From Armatimonadetes bacterium Uphvl-Ar1 (GTDB lineage Bacteria; Armatimonadota; Fimbriimonadia; Fimbriimonadales; Fimbriimonadaceae): a stretch of 64,000 nucleotides of DNA. A program made the position numbers and the translations under genes. Under the pieces are notes generated by a model, which searched no databases, was not told where the DNA came from, and saw only the letters and a list, made by a program, of their open reading frames with translations. This document shows positions 16,130 to 24,479 of this stretch, in pieces. The stretch covers positions 248,001-312,000 of the forward strand of contig CP021423.1 of assembly GCA_002162075.1 (NCBI GenBank). Direction: 5' to 3'. The first letter of the stretch is position 1. Each line of letters opens with the position of its first letter.

Positions 16130-16229
16130 CGATATGCTCACGACCTCGAGTAAGAACTTGGTGGAGCAACTGTGGTCGCTTGGTAATGAGCGGAGTTTTG
16201 ATGTTTGTTTGTCGCGGTGCTTATACTGA
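16130..16229 (+). pseudogene. Degenerate RHS-core fragment (copy C)
   Basis: The stretch encoding TTSSKNLVEQLWSLGNERSFDV matches the RHS core of copies A and B (VATLSKN...WSLGNERSYDV) and then diverges and stops. It is too short and diverged to be functional, and marks the right edge of the array. Confidence 0.65.
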
Positions 16230-16265
16230 GGATGGGAGAGCTTAGCCCAAGTTTGGATCATCCCG

Positions 16266-16664
16266 TTAAAGGGCTTGCAGTTTTTTGGTGCTTTGAACAA
16301 GTTCGGCCCGGGAGAAACCGAGGCAGTTACGCAGTGAGTTGCGGAATGAAAAAGCACTGTTGAACCCGGTTTGCTCCATGATCTCTCTTGTTGAGAGCCC
16401 TGAGTTGCAGAGGAGGTTTGCGGCGTGGCGGATGCGGCATTCGGTGACAAATTCCCGGAATCCCATTTGGAATTCTGACCGGAACAGCCGGGAGAAATGG
16501 AACTGGGAGTAGTGGGCGGTGCGGGCGCACTCTACCAGGTTCCAGTCTTGCCTGGGGTTTTGCCGGATATCTTGGAGGAGGCCATGGAATTGCCGGAGGG
16601 TGGGCGGGATTTTGGGAGCGAATGTGGCTTGGGTTGATGCGGCGGGTGAAGTTGCGCGGAGACT
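16266..16664 (-). CDS. AraC-family DNA-binding domain, no canonical start codon
   Basis: The frame is open from TAA 16665-16667 and encodes an AraC/XylS-type double helix-turn-helix: WNLVECARTAHYSQFHFSRLF, then FREFVTECRIRHAANLL, STREIMEQTGFNSAFSF and a modified LGFS segment in place of the usual GxxPxxyR. There is no N-terminal effector domain, and the first ATG (codon 67) would remove the first helix-turn-helix. So this is either a truncated relic, a gene with a non-canonical start, or a gene with an unseen frame break. TATAGT and TATAAA hexamers lie just upstream of the open frame. It ends beside the RHS array, pointing toward it. Confidence 0.6.
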   Translation of the reverse strand, partial: SLRATSPAASTQATFAPKIPPTLRQFHGLLQDIRQNPRQDWNLVECARTAHYSQFHFSRLFRSEFQMGFREFVTECRIRHAANLLCNSGLSTREIMEQTGFNSAFSFRNSLRNCLGFSRAELVQSTKKLQAL

Positions 16665-16710
16665 TTATACTATACAGTGCAATTTCAGGTGATTTTGGAT
16701 ATGGGTGACG

Positions 16711-16725
16711 CCTCTATAATAGAGG
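16711..16725 (+). promoter_or_regulatory. -10 TATAAT within a perfect palindrome, 6 nt before coaE
   Basis: CCTCTATAATAGAGG is a perfect 7+1+7 palindrome. TATAAT (16715-16720) is followed by six bases and GTG 16727, the leaderless arrangement. The palindrome centred on the -10 element is a good candidate operator. Confidence 0.6.
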
Positions 16726-16726
16726 T

Positions 16727-17262
16727 GTGAATCGGCCGGTGGTTGTGACGGGGGGATTGCGAGTGGGAAGAGTACGGTTTGTGGGATGTTTGGGGAGTTG
16801 GGGTTGCGGGTGGGGAGTGCGGACGCGGTGGCGGGTGAGGTTTTTGGTGAGGATGTGGTGCAGGAATTTTTGCGTAATGAGCTGGGGGAGGGTGATTTGC
16901 GGGAATTGGCGCGGGGGCGGATGGGGGATGGTGAATTTCGGCGGCGATTGAATGGGGTGATGCATCCATTGATTTGGTTGCGGTTACGGGATTTGGATGT
17001 TGATGTGCTTGAGGTGCCTTTGTTGGTGGAGGCGGGTTTGGTGAGTGCGTTTGGTCGGGTTTTGGTTTGTGAATGTCCGGTGGACGTTGTTTTGGAGCGG
17101 CTTGAGGCTCGGTTGGGCGAACGTGAGGTTGCTTTGCGTTTGTTGGGTTCTCAGGTGGGGATTGGGGTGCGTCGGGTTTTTGGTGATGAAGTTATCCGAA
17201 CCGATAAGGGGATGGATTCCGTCCGTACTGTGGTTCGAACTCTTGCGAATCTCTGGTTTTGA
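16727..17262 (+). CDS. coaE: Dephospho-CoA kinase (one-base frame break in the P-loop)
   Basis: Phosphorylates dephospho-CoA in the last step of coenzyme A synthesis. From GTG 16727 the frame reads NRPVVVTGG and then goes out of phase. In the -1 frame the DNA gives GGIASGKSTVCGMFGELG, the CoaE P-loop, followed by ADAVAGEVF, LRELARGRMGD, HPLIW, DVLEVPLLVEAGL, the lid segment and IRTDKGMDSVRTVV, a diverged form of the usual I-N-G segment. Adding one G to the six-base run at 16750-16755 restores a protein of about 178 residues, normal for a short CoaE. Leaderless promoter upstream. No coupling to neighbours. Confidence 0.88.
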
Positions 17263-17516
17263 TGGAAATTTTACGATTCCCTGACGAATTGGTGGATTTT
17301 TTGCAGGGTAAGCCGTGCTATACTCGCCGGGAGTTGATGCATTGACTGGTTGCATTGCCGCTAATTTTGCGTGTTTGTTCGCGCAAATGAGTTGCGTTGT
17401 GGTGGTTGCATCGGCTAAGATTGGGCTATGGCCCACGAAAGCGGACTCATGGGACGAGCCGGTTTTGGGAACGTGAACATGCGAAAGACGAAGTTGAACG
17501 AGGAGGACGCGTCACA
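17263..17516 (+). promoter_or_regulatory. Long 5' region of the CsgG-like surface protein gene
   Basis: About 250 bp without a gene. TATACT at 17319-17324 is a plausible -10 element, implying an untranslated leader near 190 nt. The leader contains small inverted repeats (for example TTGCG...CGCAA at about 17365-17384, and GGGC...GCCC at about 17423-17433) and GAGGAGG shortly before GTG 17517. I cannot match it to a known riboswitch class. Confidence 0.35.
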
Positions 17517-19448
17517 GTGAAACTGTTAACGAAGTCTCGATTGGGCGGGCGCATTGCCCGCATGGGTGCCCTTTTGGTGGCAGCCGCGACCTTTGGATTA
17601 GTCGTTCCGGCGACGGCCCAGATTCAGCAAACGGATCGCTATGCGGTGACCGATTTTGCGGTGAAGGTGCCGAATGCGGACGTTGATCTTGGAGTGGAGG
17701 CTCGCGACAAGGTTCGCGATTCCTTATCTCAAGTTTTTGGACGGAATCGTGAGACGGTTCCGACGGATCAAGTCACTCGTGCGATGCGCGATTTGGGTTT
17801 GATGCCGCCTGTGACTCGCGCTGCAGATTTGTTGCGTTTGGGTGATGCGGTTGATGCTCAGTATGTTGTGACGGGTGAAGTTGCTAACTGGCGGATCGTT
17901 GAGGTCAGCGGTGGGCGACAGGCACAAGTTTTGATGGTTGTTCAAGTCCGCAACGTATCCGGCGGTGTTCCGGTGAATGCGGCGGTTGCAACGGGTAAAT
18001 CTGCTCCTCGAGCGGGCGACACAAGCGACGCGACGTTGCTTGCTGATGCTTTGACGGATGGTGCTTTCCAAGTCGTTAACGACATGGAAGGGAAGATTTT
18101 GCCGAAAGCGACAGTTTTGAATACGACCGATTCACGAATTCTGTTGAACCAAGGAGCTCGATCGGGCATGAAAGAAGGGATGAAAGTCATCTTCTTGCGC
18201 GGTGCTGAGCAGGTTGCAGAAGGGGTTGTGAACAGTGTTGACGCAGATTCTGCTTGGGTTCGAGTTACTCGACAGGTGAAGGGTGTTCGACCTGGTGATT
18301 CCACGCAAACCATTGTTGATGTTCCGGTTTTGGCCGCGAATCCATGGGGTGGTGACGGTGCGCCGAAAACACGTGCTTCACGATCTTCCGGTGGGAATCA
18401 GGCACTGTTCTCCTTGTTGCTCCTCTTGGTTATCTTGGGCTTCTTGTTCCTTGGCGGACGTGGAAGCAGTAACGAAGTGGTCGGCAATGTCAAGGCGGAG
18501 GCGACAACGCCTTCGATTTCACCGGGTGTCCGGGTGAGCTGGACTCTCGACGCATTTGCACGAGGGAATAACGAAGGTCCTTATCGCTGGCAGGTTTGGC
18601 GACAGGGTGTGAATACGAACCCGGTTGCGGTTGCTTTGGCTCCGGCAAGCTTTGTGATCGACGATACTCTGGGAACATTTGCTCCGGCGAGTGGCAGTCA
18701 GTGGGATGACTTTGGTGGCATCTCGGGTGGAAACAGCTGTATCAATGAAGCACCTCCGGGTGGCGACGATCCGGCAGCGGCTCCGCTTGCTATTGGTGTT
18801 CCACAGCGATACAGTGTCGAAATGGTTTACCGAGTTGATCCGAACTCTTTGCCGTTCCCGCCTAATGGCGGCGGTGGCGGCGGTGGAACCACGGGTACGA
18901 CAGGTACGACTGGTACGACTGGTGGTACGGGTACGACGGGTGGTACCGGCACGACCGGGACAACTGGTGGTACTGGTACGACTGGTACGACTGGTGGCAC
19001 AGGCACGACCGGGACAACTGGTGGCGGTGGAGCGCAGTATTGCTACTTCGTTTCCGTTCGAGTTCCGGCTTCTGGTCAGGCAACTCCGTTGAACCGACCT
19101 CAGCTCACGGCTCCGACTGACGGTGCTAACGACACGGGTAACACTGTGTTCTCCTTCCAATCGGTTCGAGGGCTTGATCCTTCAGTACCGCTGGAATACG
19201 CAGTTCAACTGTCTCCTGATCCGGTCTTTGGTGGTCAATCTGTGACTCTTGGTGAGTTCATTGATACGGCGACTCCGAATGCGCAGGCTTTGGCGACACA
19301 GCCGGTTGCAACGGGTACGTTGTTCCCGACTTCAACGACTGTGTATTGGCGCATCGGTGTCCGCAACGTCCAAGACGTTCCGGGTCCGGTTGCTGATAGT
19401 TCCGGCAAGCGCTACATTTGGAGTGGTGCGCGCCGCATCACGCGATAA
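17517..19448 (+). CDS. Exported CsgG-like protein with Gly-Thr tandem repeats
   Basis: About 643 residues from GTG 17517 (GAGGAGG ten bases upstream). A signal peptide (residues about 1-34, ending PATAQ) is followed by a domain reading YAVTDFAVKVPN, VRDSLSQVFGRN and YVVTGEVANWRIV, like the CsgG/FlgT-type lipoprotein fold used in curli export. Next come a region that could bind a substrate (MKEGMKVIFLRG), a hydrophobic helix (SLLLLLVILGFLFLGG, near residue 300), an Ig/FN3-like region (GVRVSWTLDAF), a block of about 48 residues of GT/GTT repeats, and a final beta-rich domain with VYWRIGVRN. The fold assignment is by motif only. First of four exported proteins in a row. Confidence 0.7.
   Translation: MKLLTKSRLGGRIARMGALLVAAATFGLVVPATAQIQQTDRYAVTDFAVKVPNADVDLGVEARDKVRDSLSQVFGRNRETVPTDQVTRAMRDLGLMPPVTRAADLLRLGDAVDAQYVVTGEVANWRIVEVSGGRQAQVLMVVQVRNVSGGVPVNAAVATGKSAPRAGDTSDATLLADALTDGAFQVVNDMEGKILPKATVLNTTDSRILLNQGARSGMKEGMKVIFLRGAEQVAEGVVNSVDADSAWVRVTRQVKGVRPGDSTQTIVDVPVLAANPWGGDGAPKTRASRSSGGNQALFSLLLLLVILGFLFLGGRGSSNEVVGNVKAEATTPSISPGVRVSWTLDAFARGNNEGPYRWQVWRQGVNTNPVAVALAPASFVIDDTLGTFAPASGSQWDDFGGISGGNSCINEAPPGGDDPAAAPLAIGVPQRYSVEMVYRVDPNSLPFPPNGGGGGGGTTGTTGTTGTTGGTGTTGGTGTTGTTGGTGTTGTTGGTGTTGTTGGGGAQYCYFVSVRVPASGQATPLNRPQLTAPTDGANDTGNTVFSFQSVRGLDPSVPLEYAVQLSPDPVFGGQSVTLGEFIDTATPNAQALATQPVATGTLFPTSTTVYWRIGVRNVQDVPGPVADSSGKRYIWSGARRITR
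18886..19028 (+). repeat. Tandem GGTACGACT-type repeat encoding Gly-Thr-Thr units
   Basis: Irregular tandem 9-base units with ACG/ACT/ACA third-base changes, encoding (G)GTTGTT. Such tracts change length easily and may act as a flexible linker of variable length. Confidence 0.85.
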
Positions 19449-19538
19449 AGGGAACGAAACACGTTCCTCCTTACGTCCCACATGTGGGCTGGACTGGTGA
19501 AGTCTGGCCCACACCCTGAAAGAGAAAAGAAATTTGCC

Positions 19539-22346
19539 ATGAAGAAGAATTTTCGAAGCGCACTGACACTCGGTTTAGCCGCCTTTTCTGCGGCTGCCAT
19601 GGCCCAGGGGTCATGGTCATTTGAGTGCATCGACCCTGCGAATACGACCCCGTTTTCAACGGATTGGGGTCAAAGCGCGTTTGGGACAGATTTGATTGGA
19701 GTTGCATGCGGCGTTACGGGGACGGTCGCACACGGCATTAGCCCTGGATTACTTTGCCGTCCGCAAGCAACGTTGGATGCCGCTGGTCGATTCGCTTTTG
19801 GGGTTTTCGGCGGAGGATCGGTTCAAACAACTTTTGATGACGGGATGGCGTACACAATGGGTTGGGATCCGACTCCGGCGCCGTTTAATGCTTCTGAACC
19901 TGCGGGTGACTACAACTATGCGTTGATCACCGGGCCTGATGGTGATATTGGGACAGCTGAGTTGTTCGGTGAAGGTGGTGTTGGCTTTTTCAGTCAAGCG
20001 TCTGACCGGAAAGCTCTCATTACTTCAGCGGTTACCAACGGGCAAGTGCAAGTCGAAGTCCGAGTAGCTGCGGATGCTGTCCGCATGCGCTGGAGATTTG
20101 TTGACACTGGGGGTGTCGGCGGATTTGGTCTTGTATGGGTCATGGCCCCCTGGATGCGGATCGGTGGAGTGGACTATCAAGGATTTAATCAGTCGAACTC
20201 TGCTGGAATTCCATCGTTGTCAGGTAACGCTCGTTTTGTTGATCGTTACACTGGCTTCATCGCGTTTGCCGAGGGTCGTCCTTTGCGAACCGAAAAGAAA
20301 CGCGAAATCACTGATCAGACTTTTCCGGCCTACCTGAGGGTCATGTTTGGTCAAACGGATCCGTACGGAATGCGACTGGATAACACGGCTAACTCAAGCA
20401 CTCCCGATGCTTCATCGGCGAACTTCGTCAAGGTGGGGAACTTCGTTTTCACTTCAATTGGCAACACAGTGCAGGCGAACTTGACGGGTGATCCGACAGG
20501 TCAGGTTGATGACAACGACATTTTGCTGACATCGCCAACAATTGTTCAACGGTTTGCTCCTACGCAATCGCTCAATGGTCAGGCTCAGATCATCCACTAC
20601 GTTCGGTCTAACTGGAGTACTGGGTTCTACTTTGATCCTTACACTGCGATTCTAGATGCGCCTCGAGCGGTGCACTACAACGGCGCAGGTGGTGGACAGA
20701 CACCAGACCCGATGATTTTCCGGATTTGGATTGATAACCAGTATGCAACGATTGATAAGGAAGTTGACTTGGTCAATGTTTCTGCGCAGATCAATTTGCC
20801 AGCTGGCTTGAGCCTTGCACCAGGTGAACCTCAAACGAAGAACATCGCACGAATTGCAACAAATGCTATTGACAGTTTGGAATGGAGGGTTGTATCGGAT
20901 GGTGAGACATTTGGCGATTTGCCAGTCTCGGTATCGATCTCAACGGTTCCTGGTCCGACACGAACTCTTTCTCAGACGGTGCGCATTGCAGCTAACCCTG
21001 TGATTTCCTTTAATCAAGGGCCTAACATGATCTCACTGCCATACAGCTTCGGAGATTCAAGTTTTGACGGAATCCTTGGATTGACGACGGGTGTTGACTA
21101 CGTTGCTTACCTTTGGGATGCGGCTCTTCGGGCATATGTACCGACAACGAGTGCCCAGCGCGGCATTGGGTACTGGGTTATCCCCAATTCAGCCCAAGCA
21201 TCGCTGGCCCTTCAAAATGCACAGCTTCCTTCGGATCAGGGTTCTGGAGGAATCCTTGTTAACCTCAAGCCAGGTTGGAACATGATCGGGAATCCGTATA
21301 ACTACGCTGTTCCTATCCGTCAACTGTTGGGTGTTCCGGAAGATAACAACACCGAGGCCCTTACCTGGGATGAGTTGGTTGTCCAACGGTTCGTGTCCAG
21401 TACTTTGACGTTCTTCCAGCCGAACAGCTCACTTCCGGGTGGTGGAAGCTACGTACTTCAACCGGATTCAGGTCAACTTGAGCCTCATCGCGCCTATTGG
21501 ATTTTTGTCAATGCGGCAAAAGATGTTCGATTGGTTTGGCCGCCGCTCTTCCAAGAAGGTCTGCCCAACTCAGGTCGTAGCGTCGACAGCCAGTTTGATC
21601 AATCCGATCGAGAGTGGCGACTGCAACTCTCAGCTCGATCCAACTCTGGTGTTGACAGCGAGAACTTCGTTGGTGTGATTTCAGATCGACGCAAGGCTGA
21701 ACTGGCCAACGTCCGCAAGGCACCGGAAGCTCCGGGGTCCAAATTGGAGATGGCAGTCATCGCATCAGTTGATGGACAGCCCACGCGGATGGCGCAAGCA
21801 GTTGCTGACCGTGCTGGTCGCCAAGAGTACAAACTTGTCGTAAATGCGAAGGAAGCAGGCGATGTGACAATCACGTGGCCGAACTTGCCGAGCATTCCCC
21901 GAAACATGCGAGTGAAGCTTGACGATCCGGCGACGGGTACGAAGCGTGACTTGCGAGCTTCAAGCGGCTACACGTTCCGAATGGATCAGCCAGGAACGCG
22001 AGAGTTCACCTTGACGGTTGAGAAGAGCGGTTCTTCCAGACCGACGATTGGCAACGTGATTGTTGGAGCCGCAGGTCGGGATGCATCCAACAGCCCAATC
22101 ACGATTAGCTACTCACTCTCAACGGACGCACTGGTTACAGTTCGCATCCTTTCGGGAACTGGTAAAGAAGTCTATACCGTGACTCGAAGCCGAAGCGATA
22201 GCGCAGGCGAGAACACGGCGACTTGGACTCTGAAGGATAATGCCAACCGATCGGTTGCACCGGGAACTTACTCGGTCGAAATCCTTGCTGAAACCCCGAA
22301 CGGTGAGCGCGTGCGCAAGATCGTTCCGGTAAACGTCATCCGATAA
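19539..22346 (+). CDS. Large exported protein with C-terminal FlgD-like Ig domain
   Basis: 935 residues from ATG 19539, with a signal peptide (LTLGLAAFSAAAMAQ). The first half is beta-rich with aromatic and Gly/Asn-rich motifs. The middle has two copies of a motif like NMISLPYSF and NMIGNPYNYAVP, common in secreted proteins that carry a C-terminal anchoring domain. The C-terminal 80 residues (SYSLSTDALVTVRILSGTGK, then a TWTLKDNANRSVAPGTYSV segment) match the FlgD Ig-like/T9SS-type fold. No catalytic motif recognised. Probably a surface or secreted structural protein; the sorting system cannot be seen here. Confidence 0.65.
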   Translation: MKKNFRSALTLGLAAFSAAAMAQGSWSFECIDPANTTPFSTDWGQSAFGTDLIGVACGVTGTVAHGISPGLLCRPQATLDAAGRFAFGVFGGGSVQTTFDDGMAYTMGWDPTPAPFNASEPAGDYNYALITGPDGDIGTAELFGEGGVGFFSQASDRKALITSAVTNGQVQVEVRVAADAVRMRWRFVDTGGVGGFGLVWVMAPWMRIGGVDYQGFNQSNSAGIPSLSGNARFVDRYTGFIAFAEGRPLRTEKKREITDQTFPAYLRVMFGQTDPYGMRLDNTANSSTPDASSANFVKVGNFVFTSIGNTVQANLTGDPTGQVDDNDILLTSPTIVQRFAPTQSLNGQAQIIHYVRSNWSTGFYFDPYTAILDAPRAVHYNGAGGGQTPDPMIFRIWIDNQYATIDKEVDLVNVSAQINLPAGLSLAPGEPQTKNIARIATNAIDSLEWRVVSDGETFGDLPVSVSISTVPGPTRTLSQTVRIAANPVISFNQGPNMISLPYSFGDSSFDGILGLTTGVDYVAYLWDAALRAYVPTTSAQRGIGYWVIPNSAQASLALQNAQLPSDQGSGGILVNLKPGWNMIGNPYNYAVPIRQLLGVPEDNNTEALTWDELVVQRFVSSTLTFFQPNSSLPGGGSYVLQPDSGQLEPHRAYWIFVNAAKDVRLVWPPLFQEGLPNSGRSVDSQFDQSDREWRLQLSARSNSGVDSENFVGVISDRRKAELANVRKAPEAPGSKLEMAVIASVDGQPTRMAQAVADRAGRQEYKLVVNAKEAGDVTITWPNLPSIPRNMRVKLDDPATGTKRDLRASSGYTFRMDQPGTREFTLTVEKSGSSRPTIGNVIVGAAGRDASNSPITISYSLSTDALVTVRILSGTGKEVYTVTRSRSDSAGENTATWTLKDNANRSVAPGTYSVEILAETPNGERVRKIVPVNVIR

Positions 22347-22369
22347 TCCGGAGAAAAAGAGAAAATGGA

Positions 22370-22408
22370 GCGGAAGTCAGTTCATAATGAGCTGACTTCC
22401 GCATTTTT
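22370..22408 (+). terminator. Rho-independent terminator after the FlgD-Ig protein gene
   Basis: Perfect 11-bp stem GCGGAAGTCAG/CTGACTTCCGC with an 11-base loop, followed by ATTTTTAT. It starts 24 bases past the stop codon and ends 32 bases before the next start. Confidence 0.9.
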
Positions 22409-22439
22409 ATGCGGTTTGGATCGTCTGTTCAGTGAGGGT

Positions 22440-24479
22440 ATGAAACGACTTGTGAACTCGGGTGGGGTGATGCGGTTTGTTCTTGTGGGCATACTCTTGA
22501 TCCTTGGTGCCATGGGCTTTGGGCAAAATGGGACAATTCAGTTGGAGTCCTATCCCTCGATGGTAGTGGCGGACGGACGAAGTACGGTTACGATTACGGC
22601 GCAGATTCGGGATAGTTCGGGGAATTTTGTGCCGGATGGAACGCAGGTTGTATTTGATACCAATCTAGGTTCCTTCCGTGAGAAAATTGTCGAGACGGCT
22701 AACGGGTTTGCTCGGGCGATTCTTGTTGCGGGGGATATTCCTGGTGGGGCAAGGATCAGAGCATCAGCTTTAAGATTTAGTGCAGGGGCGGACATTGATG
22801 TTGAGTTCGTTGCAGATCGATCGCTGCTGAGTTCGGCTCAGGATTATATTGAAGTTGTGGGGAGTGAGACACTCTGGTATAGCGTTCAAGATCGGGTTTT
22901 GGAAGCTACGGGGGCATTGCGGGGGGGAGTGGTTCGTTTCCAGAACATTGAGATTTCGGCGAACGACTTGCAGGTTCAGGTTCAGACGTATGAGGTGAGG
23001 GCTCGGGGGGCGAAGCTCAAGATTGGGGATTGGGAACAAGAATTTGAATCGCTTTTCTTCCGGCTGAACAAAAAGGATGGTTACGGTACGGCCACGGTTT
23101 GGTTGGGGGAAGATGGTGAGACGGTTTACGGCGGGGCAACGCAGGGAAATGTGATTGACCCGGAGACGGGATCTGCGATTGCGACGCGACCTTATTTTGG
23201 GATGATCGAAGTTGGTAACCGCCGACTCAGTTTGCCCAAGGCGTATGTTGATCCACGGAGCCTACGGTTTACGACGATTTCAGATTCTGTTTCTATGATT
23301 TCGGCGAAAAAAGCGGTTGCATATCCTCGGAAGGAAGTTCAATTCCACAAGGCTGATGTTCGTATGGCGGGTCAGACGATCATGCAAGTTCCGCTTTTCA
23401 GCGTGAGTGTGAACACGGCATCACCGGTGATCACGGAACAGTGGGTGAATGTTTCAAACAACAACTTCGCATTGAATTACCCTTATTATTTGTCTTTGAA
23501 GCCGGGGGAAACGAGTGCTCTCCGGTTCCGCTATGGTGCGAATTATGGGACGGGAACTGGGGCCGGGGGCGGAACCTTTGTTGACTACGAACTCAATTGG
23601 AATAAGGGACGGAATTTTGATGGCGGTTTGAATATCGGGGGCATTGGCCGGGATGACTGGGGGGCTTCGCTCCGGCAGACTTGGCGGAATGACGACTCGA
23701 CCACGTTGTCGATGGCGGTCGATTTCCCTGCGCACAAGAGTATGTTTGCGACGGGGAGTTTGAGTCGACAGTTCGACGGTTTTTCGGCGAACGTTCAGAG
23801 TACGTACGGTCAGTCCTTGCAGGATACGGATTACCGAACGGATTCCACTCAATTTGTGATTGAGAAGGATCCGATTAAGTCGCTGCTGTTGCCGGGCCGG
23901 ATTTATCTCGGGGTTACGGCGCGGGGATCATCGCTTGAGACGGCCACTACGCGCAATTATCAACAGAGCGCGGGGGTTAGGATGCGCTTTGTCGGACAAC
24001 CGTATCGTATGGGAACCAGCTTGTTCAACTATTCCTATTCGCTGGAGCAGGTGTCTGGTCACAATGTGCGGCAGGGATTGGTTCAGGTGGGGACCTTGAA
24101 CTTGGGAATGAATCCGGCTCCGGGGGCTTATTTGAATTTGGGGTACGAGTATTTGGACGATGGGTTTGCTTCTGATTTGATCGGAAGACACAAGTTGACG
24201 CTTGACGGATTTTGGAACACGGGGAATTTTGGGATCAACGCATATTTATTGCAGAGTTTGGATGCAGATCGTATGAGTGCGAACGCCCGTTTGAGGTACA
24301 AATTGGGTCCGTTGTGGCGCGTTCAGTACGGTTATTACTTCGATCAATTCGGAGTTGATTCGTTCTTGGATCAGTCGTATATCTTGAGTTACCGGCTTGG
24401 TTTCCGCGAGATTGGCCTGAGCTATTCGCACCGCACGAAGAGATTGGGCATTGAGATTTTGGGCACGAGTATCGATTAG
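22440..24479 (+). CDS. Outer-membrane beta-barrel protein with Big_1 and OstA/LptD-like domains
   Basis: 679 residues from ATG 22440. A signal peptide (FVLVGILLILGAMGFGQ) is followed by an invasin-type Big_1 domain (IQLESYPSMVVADGRSTVTI, VPDGTQVVFDTNLGSF; residues about 30-125). Next is a segment like the OstA/LptA periplasmic fold (VLEATGALRGGVVRFQNIEISA, residues about 150-200). The last 330 residues have the alternating polar/aromatic pattern of a large beta-barrel with strands such as ALRFRYGANYGTGTG and GLSYSHRTKRLGIEILG. The arrangement resembles LptD, which inserts LPS, but the N-terminal Big_1 domain is not usual. An LptD-like function is inferred. Confidence 0.65.
   Translation: MKRLVNSGGVMRFVLVGILLILGAMGFGQNGTIQLESYPSMVVADGRSTVTITAQIRDSSGNFVPDGTQVVFDTNLGSFREKIVETANGFARAILVAGDIPGGARIRASALRFSAGADIDVEFVADRSLLSSAQDYIEVVGSETLWYSVQDRVLEATGALRGGVVRFQNIEISANDLQVQVQTYEVRARGAKLKIGDWEQEFESLFFRLNKKDGYGTATVWLGEDGETVYGGATQGNVIDPETGSAIATRPYFGMIEVGNRRLSLPKAYVDPRSLRFTTISDSVSMISAKKAVAYPRKEVQFHKADVRMAGQTIMQVPLFSVSVNTASPVITEQWVNVSNNNFALNYPYYLSLKPGETSALRFRYGANYGTGTGAGGGTFVDYELNWNKGRNFDGGLNIGGIGRDDWGASLRQTWRNDDSTTLSMAVDFPAHKSMFATGSLSRQFDGFSANVQSTYGQSLQDTDYRTDSTQFVIEKDPIKSLLLPGRIYLGVTARGSSLETATTRNYQQSAGVRMRFVGQPYRMGTSLFNYSYSLEQVSGHNVRQGLVQVGTLNLGMNPAPGAYLNLGYEYLDDGFASDLIGRHKLTLDGFWNTGNFGINAYLLQSLDADRMSANARLRYKLGPLWRVQYGYYFDQFGVDSFLDQSYILSYRLGFREIGLSYSHRTKRLGIEILGTSID

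Noticed and set aside
13757-16229. Insertion sequence or transposon carrying the RHS repeats
   Set aside because: No transposase gene or terminal inverted repeats were found; repeats correspond exactly to RHS protein segments.
16021-16245. Two overlapping small open frames (16002-16229 and 16051-16245) as separate genes
   Set aside because: Only the RHS-like stretch of the first is recognisable, and it diverges then stops; the second is a shifted frame of the same DNA.
18886-19028. CRISPR-like array
   Set aside because: Repeat units of 9 bases without spacers, inside a coding region with codon-level variation: a tandem protein repeat.
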